The position numbers and the translations under genes are program-made. This document shows positions 1 to 14,559 of a stretch of 64,000 nucleotides of DNA, in pieces; position 1 is the first letter of the stretch, and every line of letters starts with the position of its first letter. Below the pieces are notes generated by a model. The model was not told the DNA's origin and made no database searches. It saw nothing but the letters and a program-made list of their open reading frames with translations. Source of the stretch: Gossypium raimondii. Its lineage: Eukaryota; Streptophyta; Magnoliopsida; Malvales; Malvaceae. The stretch is taken from positions 59,095,980 to 59,159,979 of the forward strand of contig NC_068575.1 of NCBI RefSeq assembly GCF_025698545.1. Direction: 5' to 3'.

Positions 1-1590
1 TGTTTACTGATTTTCATTGTGGTTGAAATTTTCTATAATGGGTGAAGTAAGGAATTTTTCTTAGAGGAAGTGGTGTAGGTTTGCAGGGATTTCGGTCCTC
101 TTTAAAACAAAAAATTATCTATTTAGGTCATTTAAAAAATTAAAATTTAAAATTAGTAAAAGTAGAATTGTACTTTGGTATTCCCTAAAAAGAATTTATT
201 GACTTCGCCTCTATTTAGAGGAGTCAAAACTAAAATATAAGTGTTTGAGAGGCCAAAATAAAAATTTATCATTATGCTATTTTTTTATAATTTTTAAAAG
301 TACTCTAAAGCAATTGTACCAATTTTGGGATGTCAAGGATGCTTCTAGCCCCTCCAGCTTCCCACTGTATAAAATACCCATAAATAAAAATATTGAGTGA
401 ATAACAAAAAAATAAGGATTAAATTAAAATAATAATCTAATTGTGATTTGTTTTTCTTTTTCTTTTTGTTGAAATTGATGGTTAAAAAGGACAAAAGTTT
501 TGTCGTAGTTGAAGTGGCATTAAAGAAATAATAAATGCCGAACTTCAAACATCCCAAAATTAATCATTTTTTGCTGTAAGAAAATGAAATTCAGCTGAAA
601 GAGCCAAAGTGGGATACATGCAAAGTAAAAAGCTATGTGTGACGACTCACCTACAATATTTCTCTTTTTAATTAATTTGTAAATACATATTTATTGTTTT
701 TAGTATGTTTTACAATAAATTTTCATAGAAAAACTTATTCCTAGTATTAAGAATGATATTTTTCAGGAATATTTCCTTTTATATCAACTTGATAGTTTTA
801 AATGCAATATAAAAACTACGATATCTAAAAAGGTAAATAAATTATATATATTGAATTAAAATTAAAAATATAAATGATAGATATTCGAATAATTATCACC
901 AACATTAATCATAATAATAAAAAATTGAATAAAATCCATAAATGATCCAACATGGATTATAATAAATAATAAAATCCATTAACCAAGATTTTATTAGGAG
1001 AATATTTTATGTTGAATTAGTATAAAATATAAATCCATCCCTGTTCTAGCTAACACCTAACAGAATATAAATCTTTCATTGCCATTTTGACCACACACAC
1101 ACACACACACACACTACAATCCAAATCCTAAAAACAAATTAGAAAGATGTTTTAAGTTTGGATAATCAAATAAACAAGTTTAGATTGTTTTAAAAGTAGC
1201 TATTAATTGATAAAATAACCTGAAATAAACCATCTTATGTTTTTAAATTTATTAAATTTCAGAAATGAATGCGGGGTGTGGAAGGTGGAACCAGTTTTGA
1301 TCACCCCATATATTTTTGTCTTTTGATGTTAGGTCCCTATAATGTTGCATCTACTTTATGACCCAGACTTAACCTGTAGGGACATGTCTCTTCACTTGCT
1401 TACGCGTTCGTCAACCATACACAGAAATAGGCTTGTTCAAGTTTCAACATTAACTCAATTAATTCATATAAATCAAATATCAAATTACGATTATAAAAAG
1501 GAGATGAGACATTCAATTCGAAAGACAAAGTCAAAAGATACGAATTTTCACACTTGCGAGAACGCCATATACTTGGAAGCGCGTACGTAA
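1..1590. other. AT-rich intergenic DNA upstream of the bHLH gene
   Basis: No gene is recognisable here. The reading frames are short and low in complexity. The stretch holds a CA microsatellite and otherwise AT-rich spacer that presumably includes the distal promoter of the bHLH gene. Confidence 0.5.
1092..1114. repeat. (CA)n microsatellite
   Basis: Uninterrupted CA dinucleotide run of about 23 bases, seen directly. Confidence 0.95.
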
Positions 1591-1593
1591 CCT

Positions 1594-1616
1594 TTATATG
1601 TATATATATTTATACA
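1594..1616 (+). promoter_or_regulatory. possible TATA region of the bHLH gene
   Basis: TATATATATTTATA-like run about 320 bases upstream of the chosen start codon. It could serve as the core promoter if the 5' leader is about 290 bases long. The same run is also ordinary AT-rich sequence, so support is weak. Confidence 0.3.
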
Positions 1617-1931
1617 CACCACATATCCAACACTTTCATTGTTTACGTTCAAGGTAATCTTTTATTTGTCAACTTCCATGCTGACTTTTTTTTCCCTATA
1701 GCCATATTTTCGGAAATTAAACTTCATATTCATCCATTTTATACTGTTTTAGCCTGGGTTTTTTTTTTCTCCTTTGTAATATGTTGTGATTTTCTATCAT
1801 ATTTTCAGTCAAATCAAATATAATTATGGGGTGCCAAGCTTTTTATTAATTGTGGTGCCTTAATTTCTAAGAATTTATTGTTTTCATGGCGCTCTTTGTA
1901 GGAGCTTCTTTGATGGAAATCACTGTTATGT

Positions 1932-3654
1932 ATGTTTGATTTACACGAAATGGAGGATCCCACTTTTTTCACACAATATGAAACGACCAACCCTATTGAG
2001 TATCCATTTGATGATTTCAATTTCCAATCTGAAAGCTATTCATCCTATCCAAGAATCAATGGTTCATCCATTAATGAAGCTTCTCATCATCAGCTCGACG
2101 TCTTTGAAAAGCCGCCATTAAAGCAACTCAAGACCAACAATTGGAGTTCTTGCATCTCACCTCAAAAAGCTTCTTTTTCTTCTTCATCTTCCCATATAAT
2201 CTCCTTCAACAACTCCAGTTCATCTCTGCTATATTATGGTGTAGACTGTGATTTGAAACCCAAAAATGAGGTTGGCATGTATTTACACTAGCTCAATTAT
2301 AAAGTGTCGGACAAGAGTATCTACCCGACACAATTATGTAAAACTTTAGAAAATTATCTCAATACCAACGTTCATATATGAATCTATTACTAGTGTCGTG
2401 CCATTTTATTTTAATTTTCTAAGAAGCAAAATTATTGATGAACTAAATTTGGGGGCAGGTCTCAAAGATGGTGGGTTCATTGACTAGGGTTCCATTACTG
2501 GCACAAGAACATGTAATTGCTGAAAGAAAACGTCGTGAAAGGATCAGCCAGAGCTTCTTATCTCTTGCAGCACTAATTCCTGGCCTGAAAAAGGTACAAG
2601 TTCAAAAACTTTTCCCATGTAATCTATAATCTATATATTCAAAGATTACTGTTTTAATCGTTGTAGAGAACAAGTACTGTCGGTAGTTGTAGCTTTGAAA
2701 TTTTCTTCAAAACTATTACAAATTCTGTTTTGTTATAATTACCGTAACTAAAAATTCCATGATTTCACTGGAAGAATTGTCATAAAATGGAGTTTCTTCG
2801 GAAAAAAGAGAGAGCGCGCGCGCTAAGAATAGGTTTTTAAAAGTAATTTTATGCGTTTGGAGGATTCTTAAAGAACTATTTCTGAAAATGTAATGGACAC
2901 GGATTTTAGAAGCAAGAAAATTACCCTAAAAGTAGTTAATTTTATAGTTCATACAATCTAAATATTTCATGCAATAACTTGCGGAATTCATGAAAAGCAA
3001 GGTATAGTTTCAAAAGAAAGAAAAGCATTTGGGCTTATGTTGAGAGCTTATATATGTATATATGTGTGTGTGTGCATTGCAGAAAGACAAGAATTCAGTT
3101 CTTGGAGACGCTATCGAATACTTGAAGCAACTTCAAGAGAGAAAGGCAAGGCTGGAGGAACAAGTTGCTAAGAGAACAGTGGAATCAGTAAAATTTGTGA
3201 AGAAGACCACCCAATTTTACGCGCAAGATGATCAAACATCTTCCTATGATGAGAGCTTCGATACCCAATCTAAAAACCCATTCCCCGACATCGAAGCAAG
3301 AGTTTCAAACAAAGATGTGCTGATTAGAATCCACTGCGAGACCAACAAAGGGTGCATATCAAACATCATAAACGAAGTCGAAAAGCTTCATCTCTCCGTG
3401 CTTAATAGCAATGCCTTGCCCTTTGGACAAGCTACTCTTTATATAACCATTGTTGCTCAGGTAATCTTACAGCACTGCCGGAGTTTATAACTCTTCAAAT
3501 TTAGCGTATATAAACTAGTGTAAAAATAGTATTAACAAGCCCTTCACTTAAGGCCATAATGTTTTCATGGTTATTGCAGATGGAAGATGAGTTTTCGATG
3601 ACATTGAGGGATCTTGTGAAAACCCTACGAGAGGGTTTGCTCAGCTTCATGTGA
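1932..3654 (+). CDS. BHLH25: bHLH transcription factor, bHLH18/19/25 group
   Basis: Four exons join in frame to 308 codons plus stop: 1932-2270, 2459-2593, 3083-3460 and 3580-3654, all with GT-AG borders. Residues 1-113 are a Ser/Asn-rich N-terminus. The basic region lies in exon 2, with His131, Glu135 and Arg139 forming the H-E-R set expected for E-box (CANNTG) binding. The helix-loop-helix runs to about residue 185 and is split by intron 2 after the Lys-Lys at the end of exon 2. It continues into a Leu-rich coiled segment (YLKQLQERKARLEEQ), then a C-terminal ACT-like region at about 215-305. A nuclear, dimeric DNA-binding protein is inferred. An upstream ATG at 1913 opens an 8-codon reading frame that overlaps the start. 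A second in-frame Met at residue 7 (MEDP) is another possible start. An AATAAA lies 36 bases after the stop. The orthologue name rests on the syntenic neighbours. Confidence 0.9.
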
Positions 3655-3689
3655 TAATTAACTTTGTAAAACCATGTGATCTTAGGGAA

Positions 3690-3695
3690 AATAAA
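3690..3695 (+). promoter_or_regulatory. polyadenylation signal AATAAA of the bHLH gene
   Basis: Exact AATAAA 36 bases downstream of the TGA of the bHLH gene. A pair of AATAATGG/AATGG motifs follows at about 3763. The hexamer is short and the region AT-rich, so use of this site is inferred. Confidence 0.45.
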
Positions 3696-3699
3696 CTCT

Positions 3700-6600
3700 A
3701 TAGAGATTTTTTCCCCTCTTCCTTTCATTTTTATTTTTGCATCTCGTGATTTTCTGTAGCTAATAATGGAATAATGGAATCTGGGTTTTCGATTTGCTGC
3801 TAAAGTTTTTTATTTACTTCTTTTCCATTGAAGTTAAAAAGATTAGTGAGAGAAAATGGTATAAAACTTTCTTTTTCCAATAATTTAGGATGAAAATATT
3901 GAAATGACATTAAATTATTAAAATGGATAGAAAAACATGATGTTTCAATTTAATATAATCCTTTCTCTAATTAGTGATCGAACAAAGTAAAAACGTAAAA
4001 TCCAAAAAAATTACAAACAATATTCCTTTCTTAGGTTTAAATAAAATTTAAGGAGACAAATAAAACAATAAATTTTGTATTTAATATAATAATATTATAA
4101 ATAAATATTACAAAATATCGTAATAAATACAATCTTACAGCCCTTGTGAAAACATAGATGGTAGGAACAATGCAAAAGGTATTCATTGTTTAGTAGACTT
4201 AAAATATGAAAAAAATTTAAAATTGGATAAATTTAAATTAATATATACCTTTCTCACATTTGAAAGAAATGATTTTTTGTATCAGGATAAAAATAACCAT
4301 TCATTCTATTTTCTTGTCTCACTTTTATCTGTTGTCAAATATACTCAAAATCTATTTTCTCTCTATCCTTTCACTTTTTCATCCAACTGAGCATACTCAC
4401 TATGTCATTTACAAATAAATCTTGTCAAGAATACCCTTCATAACAATTTGCATATAGAATTATCGACGGGTTTTAGTTTAGGTCACAAAATTAATTTTAC
4501 TATAAATGCAATTTTAAATAAACATATTAAAATAAAATATAAGTTGGTAAAAGAAATTAAATTATAATGTGAAGTTAAAACCTTTTTTTTGGGATAAGTA
4601 AGGTTTGTATTTATGCAAAAGAAACGGTTAACTGCTACAATGAGACAACCACTTCTTTTATGCAATAGAACACAAAAGGAAAACAATGACATCTCAATAC
4701 AAACCTACGAAAACTTTCAACATTTAGCTTCTAATTTTCAAGCAATTGCACATTTATAGGGTGTAGTGTAATGCTTTTCTTTTTTCCCAACTAACCTCAA
4801 TCTGATGAACTCCTTAGTACCACTAATGGAGTATGGGACTAAGCAAAGCACCTGCCATTCCTCTCCCTTCACGTTAGCTAGATACTAGCACAACAATGGC
4901 AATAAGAGATTTCCCTATTGAATTTCACAAGTCCAACTGATTGTTGTCTTTGGAACATTCATAAGCCAAAGCATATGTTGCCATATAGCTTCACAGAAGC
5001 TGCATTGTTAGAAGAGATGGTCCCTACTATCAATCCAAATAACATGGATCAATTACATTATATTTACGTCGACGAATTAGATTGATTTTAGTGAGCTAAA
5101 ATCAACTTAAGTTCACCCTTAGTAGCCTTCGTAATTTGCCTTAATCTATCATCCGTAGCTTGATCCTTTATTTCTACCCAAAAAATAAAAAAGCATGCAT
5201 GCCAAAAAAAGTTTTGGGATTTATCTAGAAGGGTTTATAATCGAATGACATCGTGACTTTATTTTAAAATAAATTTTTAGGCCGAGCTTACTTGTTATTT
5301 AAAAATAAAAATTTATATTTTATAAATAAAACATTTTAAATTTATTAACATCTATATTTATTTATAATTTTAATTTACTAAATCAAACTATCTCCAAAAA
5401 AAATAAAAAAATAAATTAAATCAAACCGAACCGATTATCAGATGGTCTAAATTTATCATAGAATATTCAAGGTAAAGTATGGGCGGCTAACTTTATTTAT
5501 CGAAAAGAAGTCCAAAGATTTTTAATTTTATGATTAGCCACAGTTTTAGAAGAATGAACATCAATTCCACTAAGCCATTAAAGCACCAAAAATTGACTAA
5601 AATTCGGGAGTTTTGATGTATAGTAAGACTTTAATTATTTCCATACTGAATATTTAAGAAAAACATATATCAAACTAATTAATAAAAATGAGAAAGGAAC
5701 AAATATACTGAAAATATATTTATTTAATAATTGAATATAACGTTTTTAAGTAGTGTTTATAGTTGTTTTATTTAAGTAATTTATATAAAAGGAAAAAGAA
5801 GAACATCATTCTAATAATATTTATCAATTTTTCAAAAATCATTTTTAATAAGTTAATAACACAATATCAAACCCAACAAAAATTTCATTATAATATAACC
5901 TAAAAAAACAATTGAATTATCAAGAAAATCAATTGAGAAAGGAAACATATGGCAAAATTTGAACATCCAAGAATTTTCACTATTAGTGCATTGAAAATGA
6001 GTTGAAAAAATTGGAAAGAAATGATTTGTTAAAGAAAGTGAAGTTGAGTTAATTGCGCTTTAAATCTCCTTTGTTAGAAAATCCATACGTAATTAAGAAT
6101 TAAGATGTGATCACATTGCTGTTTCAACCACTCTCTTTCCAACTTTTATGTAAATTAAGTTGGAGACTAAAATTGAACTAAGAAATACAAAGCAGAAACT
6201 TTCTTTTAACATTTTCCTTTCCATGTATGATTATAAAATACAAATTCTGATTAAAAAAGTTATGCTAATTTCAAAATGAAATTAATTATTATTTGAATAG
6301 ACCTTTAAATATAAAATATAGGGGAAAAGTTGTGATAATTATAATTATTAATTAACAATTTTTATGCAAAAAAAGTGTTGTGTTAATTTTATTGATGTAA
6401 AATAGAGTTATTACTTGAATAAAATTTTAAGCATATTAGAGTTAATTGTGTTAATCGGCTATTGTTTTGAATAATATTACTCTACATAAAGTAAAATTAT
6501 ATTGTATTGTATGTTAAAAGTGCTTTAATTTTGATTTGAAAATTTTCTATCATAAAATTTGAATTGATAAGTTAATATATTTTAGTTGTATTCAATAATT

Positions 6601-7261
6601 TAAATAGAAAATATTTGACATTAATTATTTCAATTAAAATATAATATTAAATGCATAAAATCGTATGTAACATTGTAACATTATAAAAGTGGAATTTGAA
6701 AAACTTTTAAATTGAAAAAAGACATTATATTGTTAAGTGAAGATCAAATCTGGGGTTAAATTTCTGGATGAAATAACTTAGAAAGTAATTTTTCCAACTC
6801 CATTGAATGAGAACAGTACACAAGGAAAGCAAAAAATTAAAAATAACAAGACTCCTTTTATAACTAAATATTTTAATTAAATTAATATAATTTTATCTAT
6901 AAATCTGATTTTATTTTAAATATTAAAATCGATTTTTCTTCTTTTATAATTCTTAGAAACTGAAAGCGTAAGATCATCATTATCATATTATATATAAGAT
7001 AAATAAGTTTGTGAAAGAGATTTTGACCTTTAGAATTACATGATGGGCAAAATTTTTCTGCACTTTGGTCTTTTCTTATGTTTTCCACCCTCTATTTTTA
7101 AATTTTAGTTAAATTATTTTTTGTTGGATAGAAATGTTGCTTAAATTGTTAAAATTTTAACGACCTTACTTGACAGTCTACTAAAAAAACACATTAAGAA
7201 TGAATCTAGACGAAATTGACATAGCCAACCAGGTACAACCGACCAATTTAAAAGGCAAATT
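3700..7261. other. AT-rich intergenic spacer
   Basis: No gene, RNA or complete mobile element is recognised. Reading frames here are short and of AT-driven composition. About 4,700-5,060 is of higher complexity and may be an old transposon remnant, but neither strand gives a recognisable protein. Confidence 0.5.
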
Positions 7262-7665
7262 ATATAATTCTTAGGTAAAAAGACCTCTTCAGTCCTTTTT
7301 AATTTCGAAAGTGAGCAACTAAGGACAATTAATCATGAAGTTAATGTTTTTCATCAATTGTATATGATTTTGGTTGGTATAATTAAAAATTTAGTCCTTA
7401 AAGTTTACACATTCTATCAATTCGGTCATAATTTAACAAATTTATCTTGTAACATTTGTGTGAATGTTGAGGTTGAATTTGTTGATCTTTTTAAAATTAA
7501 GGCCAAAATGATAAAATCTATAAACATTGAAGGTTGAATTTGTTATTATACTAATCAAAATTGTATACAATTGACTAAAGACTTTAATTTCGTGATTAAT
7601 TATTTTAGTTACTCACTTTTAAAATTGACAAAATCAAATCTTTGTACTTAATTCTTACTTGAGGT
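7262..7665. mobile_element. foldback MITE-like palindromic element
   Basis: The left half (about 7,285-7,440) and the reverse complement of the right half (about 7,500-7,650) align over most of their length. For example AAAGTGAG(C/T)AACTAA, TCAATTGTATA and the TTAGTCCTT/AAAGGCC-type blocks recur inverted. The result is one near-complete imperfect hairpin of about 400 bases. No coding capacity is present, and the ends and target duplication are not resolved. A non-autonomous DNA element is the simplest reading. Confidence 0.55.
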
Positions 7666-8399
7666 AATCTCAATATAAAAAAAGCACTATGCTATATATA
7701 TAATTGTTAGAGAAGTTGCGTCTCTATCTCGTTAGTGAGCTTAACTCCGACCACCCCTTAAGAATACAAGGCAAGAATAGAATAGAATAGAATAGGAGCC
7801 AATAATAGAGTGCACATCAGAGACTACTCCCCTTTTACTTAATAGTAAGGCAGGATTTCCCAAACCCGTTCCTTAAGATATAGAGCAATCCTCACTCGAC
7901 AGCTCAAAGCTGACCAGTACAAAACCATGTGATCCGTCCTCATTTACATACCCTACTGGTTTTGCCGTACCCTCACTACTCCTTGTTCTCTGGCTTATTT
8001 GTACCCAGCTACATACGGAACTGCCCTTGGCCAATCGTCACTCGCCAGCTCTGTCCTAGCTCAGAAAAATTGTTTGGCTGAACCCCATCTCTTGATTGAT
8101 CTGATTAAACGCTTGATTTTTTTACGTGGTTGTTCTCTTAATATTATTTCCACAACTATAAATTTAGAGCCAACTAAGTATCACTGTTAAACTGTGTCAA
8201 GTGGGAGACACAAGAAATATTCCCCTGAGTACTTCGTGTGTACTTCTAAATCTTCATTAATTATAAAGGCCCGTCATAAAGTGGATTTATCCAAATTTTT
8301 GTAGTATGAAACATATAAATTTGGTCTTGTCGGTATAATGAGTAGATTCATAATTTCCTTTTTTATTTTTGGGTATGAAATGCGGGACAAAATCGATTC
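7666..8399. other. intergenic DNA flanking a LINE remnant
   Basis: Contains an (AATAG)n run at about 7,775-7,794. The higher-complexity segment (7,720-8,250) has no recognisable protein on either strand. It adjoins the 3' side of the minus-strand LINE RNase H relic and may be its 3' untranslated tail. Confidence 0.4.
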
Positions 8400-9120
8400 A
8401 AATAAGTACAAGGAGTGAGTGTTTCGACTGTTCTACCCTCCTTATCATCCTCTAACACTTTCAACAATGCTGCTGGAGGACTATAAAAACATCTGGAGCC
8501 CTCTTTCATGATCAGCTGCCAGTCGAGTCAAGATATCTGCTACCTGATTCCCTTTCCGATACACATGTTCCACCTTCACCTTCCACGGCCGATCCATCAA
8601 AGCACGAGTTGCTCTCCCAAGCCCAGTACATAACCTGTCAGCTTTCCCTCCTGTTAACGCTTAGACAGCAGGTAAGCAATCTGTTTCCAGAATAGCTTCG
8701 CGAACTCCTAATGACCAGGACAGCAACAAGCCATCATGTATGCCCCACATTTCAGCTTCCTCCACCGTCGTACATCCGATATTGCGAGAGCAGCCCGCCA
8801 ACCAGTCCTCATGATAGTCACGAACCACAGCCCCTCCCCTGCATATCCATTTGTCATTTTGACAGCCCCGTCGGTGTTGATCTTCACCCAACCTTGTGGA
8901 GGTGGCAACCATTTGATCTCCCTAACTTCAACCCCTACCATTGAAGCATTCCCTGCTGCAGCCCTCAACTGAGCATTCCTCCATCCAATCATCCATCGTT
9001 GACTGGCTCTCCCTAGCTCTCCCATTTGTACTTGGTTCGCAACACTTTAGCCCACAATTGTTCTTTAAGGAGTAGGAGGTTGAACGCAATTCTCATTAGG
9101 AATGCTCTATTCTGCTTCTT
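8400..9120 (-). pseudogene. degenerate LINE (non-LTR retrotransposon) 3' end: RT tail and RNase H
   Basis: Read on the minus strand, a reverse-transcriptase tail motif (LWAKVLRTKY) at about 9,030-9,090 is followed by a plant LINE-type RNase H domain. That domain shows W-LPPP-GW-KINTDGA, then GGAVVRDYHEDW, EEAEMWG, ETDC and finally GNQVADILTRLA. The four acidic residues of RNase H (DG, EMWG, TDC, VAD) are all visible. The domain needs at least one frame change near 8,860 (between NTDGA...NGYAG and GGAVVRD). It also has an in-frame stop after the ETDC block, near 8,660. The zinc-finger/linker region usual between RT and RNase H appears deleted. This is a dead copy, not a host gene. Confidence 0.8.
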
Positions 9121-9652
9121 CAATTTCCTTTTTTATATAGAAAAGATTTGACATTTTAAGATAGATAAGAGTTGAATTCCGACATGGATAATAATTTTGT
9201 AAATTTAAATACATTTATTCAAATAATTATTTTTTATTGAAATATTGATATGAAAGAACTAATATTTTTTTGAACAATAATTCAAACCTATCACTGGGCA
9301 TACATACAGCTAATAAAATCTTTGCACTTGAAGTGGTTCCAGCCTTTATAACCCTTTGTTGAAGACAATGACAATGGACCTGGAATCCTAGATTCATTTA
9401 AAAAGTAGAAACTAAGAAGAGGCCCAGTGTGAGCGGTGTATAATCAGTGATGGCTCATAACTGCAAAACTATGGGGTTGGAATCCTAGACTTTAAGATGC
9501 ATAATACTCGTTCTTCTCCACTGAATTCATGGATTTTCTGTTATTTACCTTAACAACTTTGAGATAAAACGTAAAAGAAAAAAAAAACGAAATTTTAATT
9601 AGAAACTATAAAGAAAAGGGCAAGTATAGAGGTAAACAAATCAAAGCGAAAG

Positions 9653-11950
<2,298 letters not shown>

Positions 11951-13875
11951 TTCATTATTTTTTTTAATGTTTTGGTTGCGTTACTCTATAATTTTTTTTA
12001 AGAAAAGATTGTTTTGGTCATTTGGTAGAGATTTAAAATACCATAAATTGCGTTTATGGTACGTAGTTATAGAGGTAGAAATGTTAAGCATGGGTTTCTA
12101 ATGAAATAGATTAGCAGTGGCATGTCTGATTATATATGATTAGATTCAATTTGATTGTGATGATATAAGCTTGATTTTAAAGCAATCAGATATAAAAATG
12201 GTCCTGGTCCCTTGATAATATGTTGACAGAGAAAGGTCAGAATCCATGAAATTAGGGCAGTCGTGTGCCTCAGCCTTTTACTATATTTTAATTTAGTTAA
12301 GTTTTCTGGGTTTCTGACTTGTCTGTCTTCAACTTCGCAACAAAACATTCTCTTTTAAGCTTTGGAGTTTGGACTCTTTCTTATTTCTAGACTGTAGAAC
12401 ATGGGGGTGATGGTGCCCCATCTTCCCCACGTGACTCTTGCCTTTTATGCATTTTCTTGATTGAAGTTGTAGTAGTTTTTATAAAATTTGAATTTCTACC
12501 TTAATTTTCCAATTGGTTTATTATATAAAACTTATTGGAGTGAAAATTAGAAATTCTGCAGTCAAAGATTAAAAAATTGTGTTAAAATTTTAAATTAAAT
12601 TATTATTATTTTATAAGCTAAAATGTAAACTTTGCACTTAATTAAAGTCGGTTAAATTTAATGTTTTAATTTGTTCCACTTAGCCATTAGATATCAAAGG
12701 GTAAAAATCTGTATTTAGTATTTTTTAAAAATGAAAAATAAGATTAATATGTAGTTTAGCTTTTAAATTAATATTTAAACTCATATTCGGTCATTTAAAT
12801 TGTTTCTTTTGCGTTCACATCGTTATATAAAATTAAAAAACTTTAAAATATATAAATTAATTTAAAAAATATAATTTTTCACATAAAAATCAACCTCAGA
12901 AAAAAATTATACATTTATTATTAATTTATTTAAAAAATAAATGTTGCAAAGATGAACAAGATAGGGTCACTGCAGAAACAAAAAAGTTATGGAACAAACA
13001 TGAATCATTAGATATGGTTATTTTCGCTTTAATTGACACTAATCCTAAATTTGATCCTTTCATGAAAGCATTAAGCAGAAAAATTTGTACCTGCAAACGT
13101 ATGGTAGCAGGCCTTGTCAAGTCATGTCTAATCATAAAGGACGACGAGATAACATGCCAATGAAATATCCCATCAACTTTCGTTTTCTTATTCATTTTAA
13201 AAACACAATTTTATTTTAGGATTATTGTACAATTCTTTTAATTCTATAAGCCAATAAATCAATACATATCTTTACTTTGCTTTTTTCATTTAGAAAACAC
13301 ACAAACATGGTTCAAATATAGACATATTTTTTTAATTGAGCTTGTGTGCCATGAGAATTCACTGATTGAGGCTTATTATTCAGAATCCAATGCGGCCATT
13401 GAACTTGCTATTGCATCAGTGTTCTTCAGACCAGACACATATTTTGGCTTGTCGATAAGACCACTTTTGAGATTCCTGGGGTGCTGTTAAAGGTTGTTAT
13501 AATATTTTCTTACACGCCAAGAAATATTCACTTCTTTATTATATATAATATATTGGTTGGAATCAACAACGATTCTTGATGAGACGACAGACGTTATGAC
13601 GTATGGTGAAAACTGTTGGAAAGCCAAATCATTGTCTACTTTTTAAAGCATGCAAATATATATATATATATATACTCAGACGAGTTCGTGACGATTTGCC
13701 CAAGAAATCTTATCAATAAAGGTATATACAAACCTTGTTCTAATATACGGTCCAGGGAGCATCTAATATGTCAAATAACAGTGAAAAAAAAATGAGACAA
13801 GAAAACTAACTGAACCGATGAAATATGTAATTCTCTTATGCAGATTTACAAGGTTGAAAGATGGATAATTTATGT
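11951..13875. other. intergenic spacer between HKL3 and EPFL2
   Basis: This holds the presumed 3' ends of two converging genes. A 40-codon open stretch at about 13,365-13,490 (+) is of ordinary complexity and ends in TAA, but I do not recognise it. A short TATA microsatellite lies at about 13,658-13,674. No mobile element is recognisable. Confidence 0.45.
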
Positions 13876-14431
13876 TCAGGGGTTGAAGATGAAGTTGCCA
13901 CACTTGCATTTCCAACTTAAGGGTTTGTAATTAGAGCTGTCATCTCTTCTTGCATAAGCAACATCAGAGACTGAAGTTGAAGAAGGCTTGTTTTGAATTC
14001 TGAGTTGGGGATTTGTAGGCACTTGAATGGCTTCACAGTGACCGCATGTACTGCATCTTCTCTCACATCTTGGCGGCCTTGAACCTATCTGACCACTCAA
14101 CACCATCGCCTTTTCTTCATTTACTACTCTCTATATTCAAATTAACAACACCAAGTCAGAACAAAACAAGTATATATAGTTTTGGTTTTCAAATTGTCTG
14201 CAAAGCTCACCTTATCAGATATGGGATTTGGTTTACCTGCAGTGAAAATAAGTGGGAATCAAAGGAAATTCACTTCAAAATCGTACCAAATATATGAAAT
14301 GAAATGAAATAAACGAGTAATGAATTACCTTCAGCTTTGTATCTAGCTTGGGTCGTGGTTAAGATCAAGAGAAAACAAAGGAGAATATGGCAAGCTCTCT
14401 GGGGAACTATGAAACTGTGGCTGCAAACCAT
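13876..14431 (-). CDS. EPFL2: EPFL2-type epidermal patterning factor-like peptide precursor
   Basis: Three minus-strand exons join to 127 residues: 14431-14329, a 26-base microexon 14236-14211, and 14130-13876. All have GT-AG borders in consistent phase. Residues 1 to about 29 are a signal peptide with a Leu-rich core (HILLCFLLILTTTQA). The spacer contains KAEG and NEEKA. The C-terminal domain starts at IGSRPPRC and has six cysteines (PRC, RRC, STC, GHC, WKC, KCG) with a long variable loop between Cys4 and Cys5. This is the EPF/EPFL knot, and GHCEAIQVPTNPQ and NYKPLSWKCKCGN are signatures of the EPFL1/2/3 branch. EPFL2 is a secreted ligand of ERECTA-family receptor kinases that acts in leaf-margin and organ patterning (family knowledge). 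A six-frame view shows only the last exon, so the signal peptide and microexon are my reconstruction. Confidence 0.92.
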
Positions 14432-14543
14432 TTTGTTTTGATGAGAACAATAGAAAGGCTCTAAGCTACATAAAGTCAGTGCAAAACTTTACAGAACAGA
14501 CCATGAGAGGGTGCAAAATGAGATCAAAGAGATTGCAGTAAGT

Positions 14544-14556
14544 TGATATATAAACA
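14544..14556 (-). promoter_or_regulatory. TATA box of EPFL2
   Basis: On the minus strand this reads GTTTATATATCA, about 115 bases upstream of the EPFL2 start codon. That is a suitable distance for a core promoter with a leader of about 80 bases. Confidence 0.5.
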
Positions 14557-14559
14557 AAG

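Noticed and set aside
13876..14106. Single-exon start at ATG 14,106 for the EPFL2 gene
   Set aside because: It would lack a signal peptide. Joining 14,431-14,329 and 14,236-14,211 gives a complete secreted precursor in frame.
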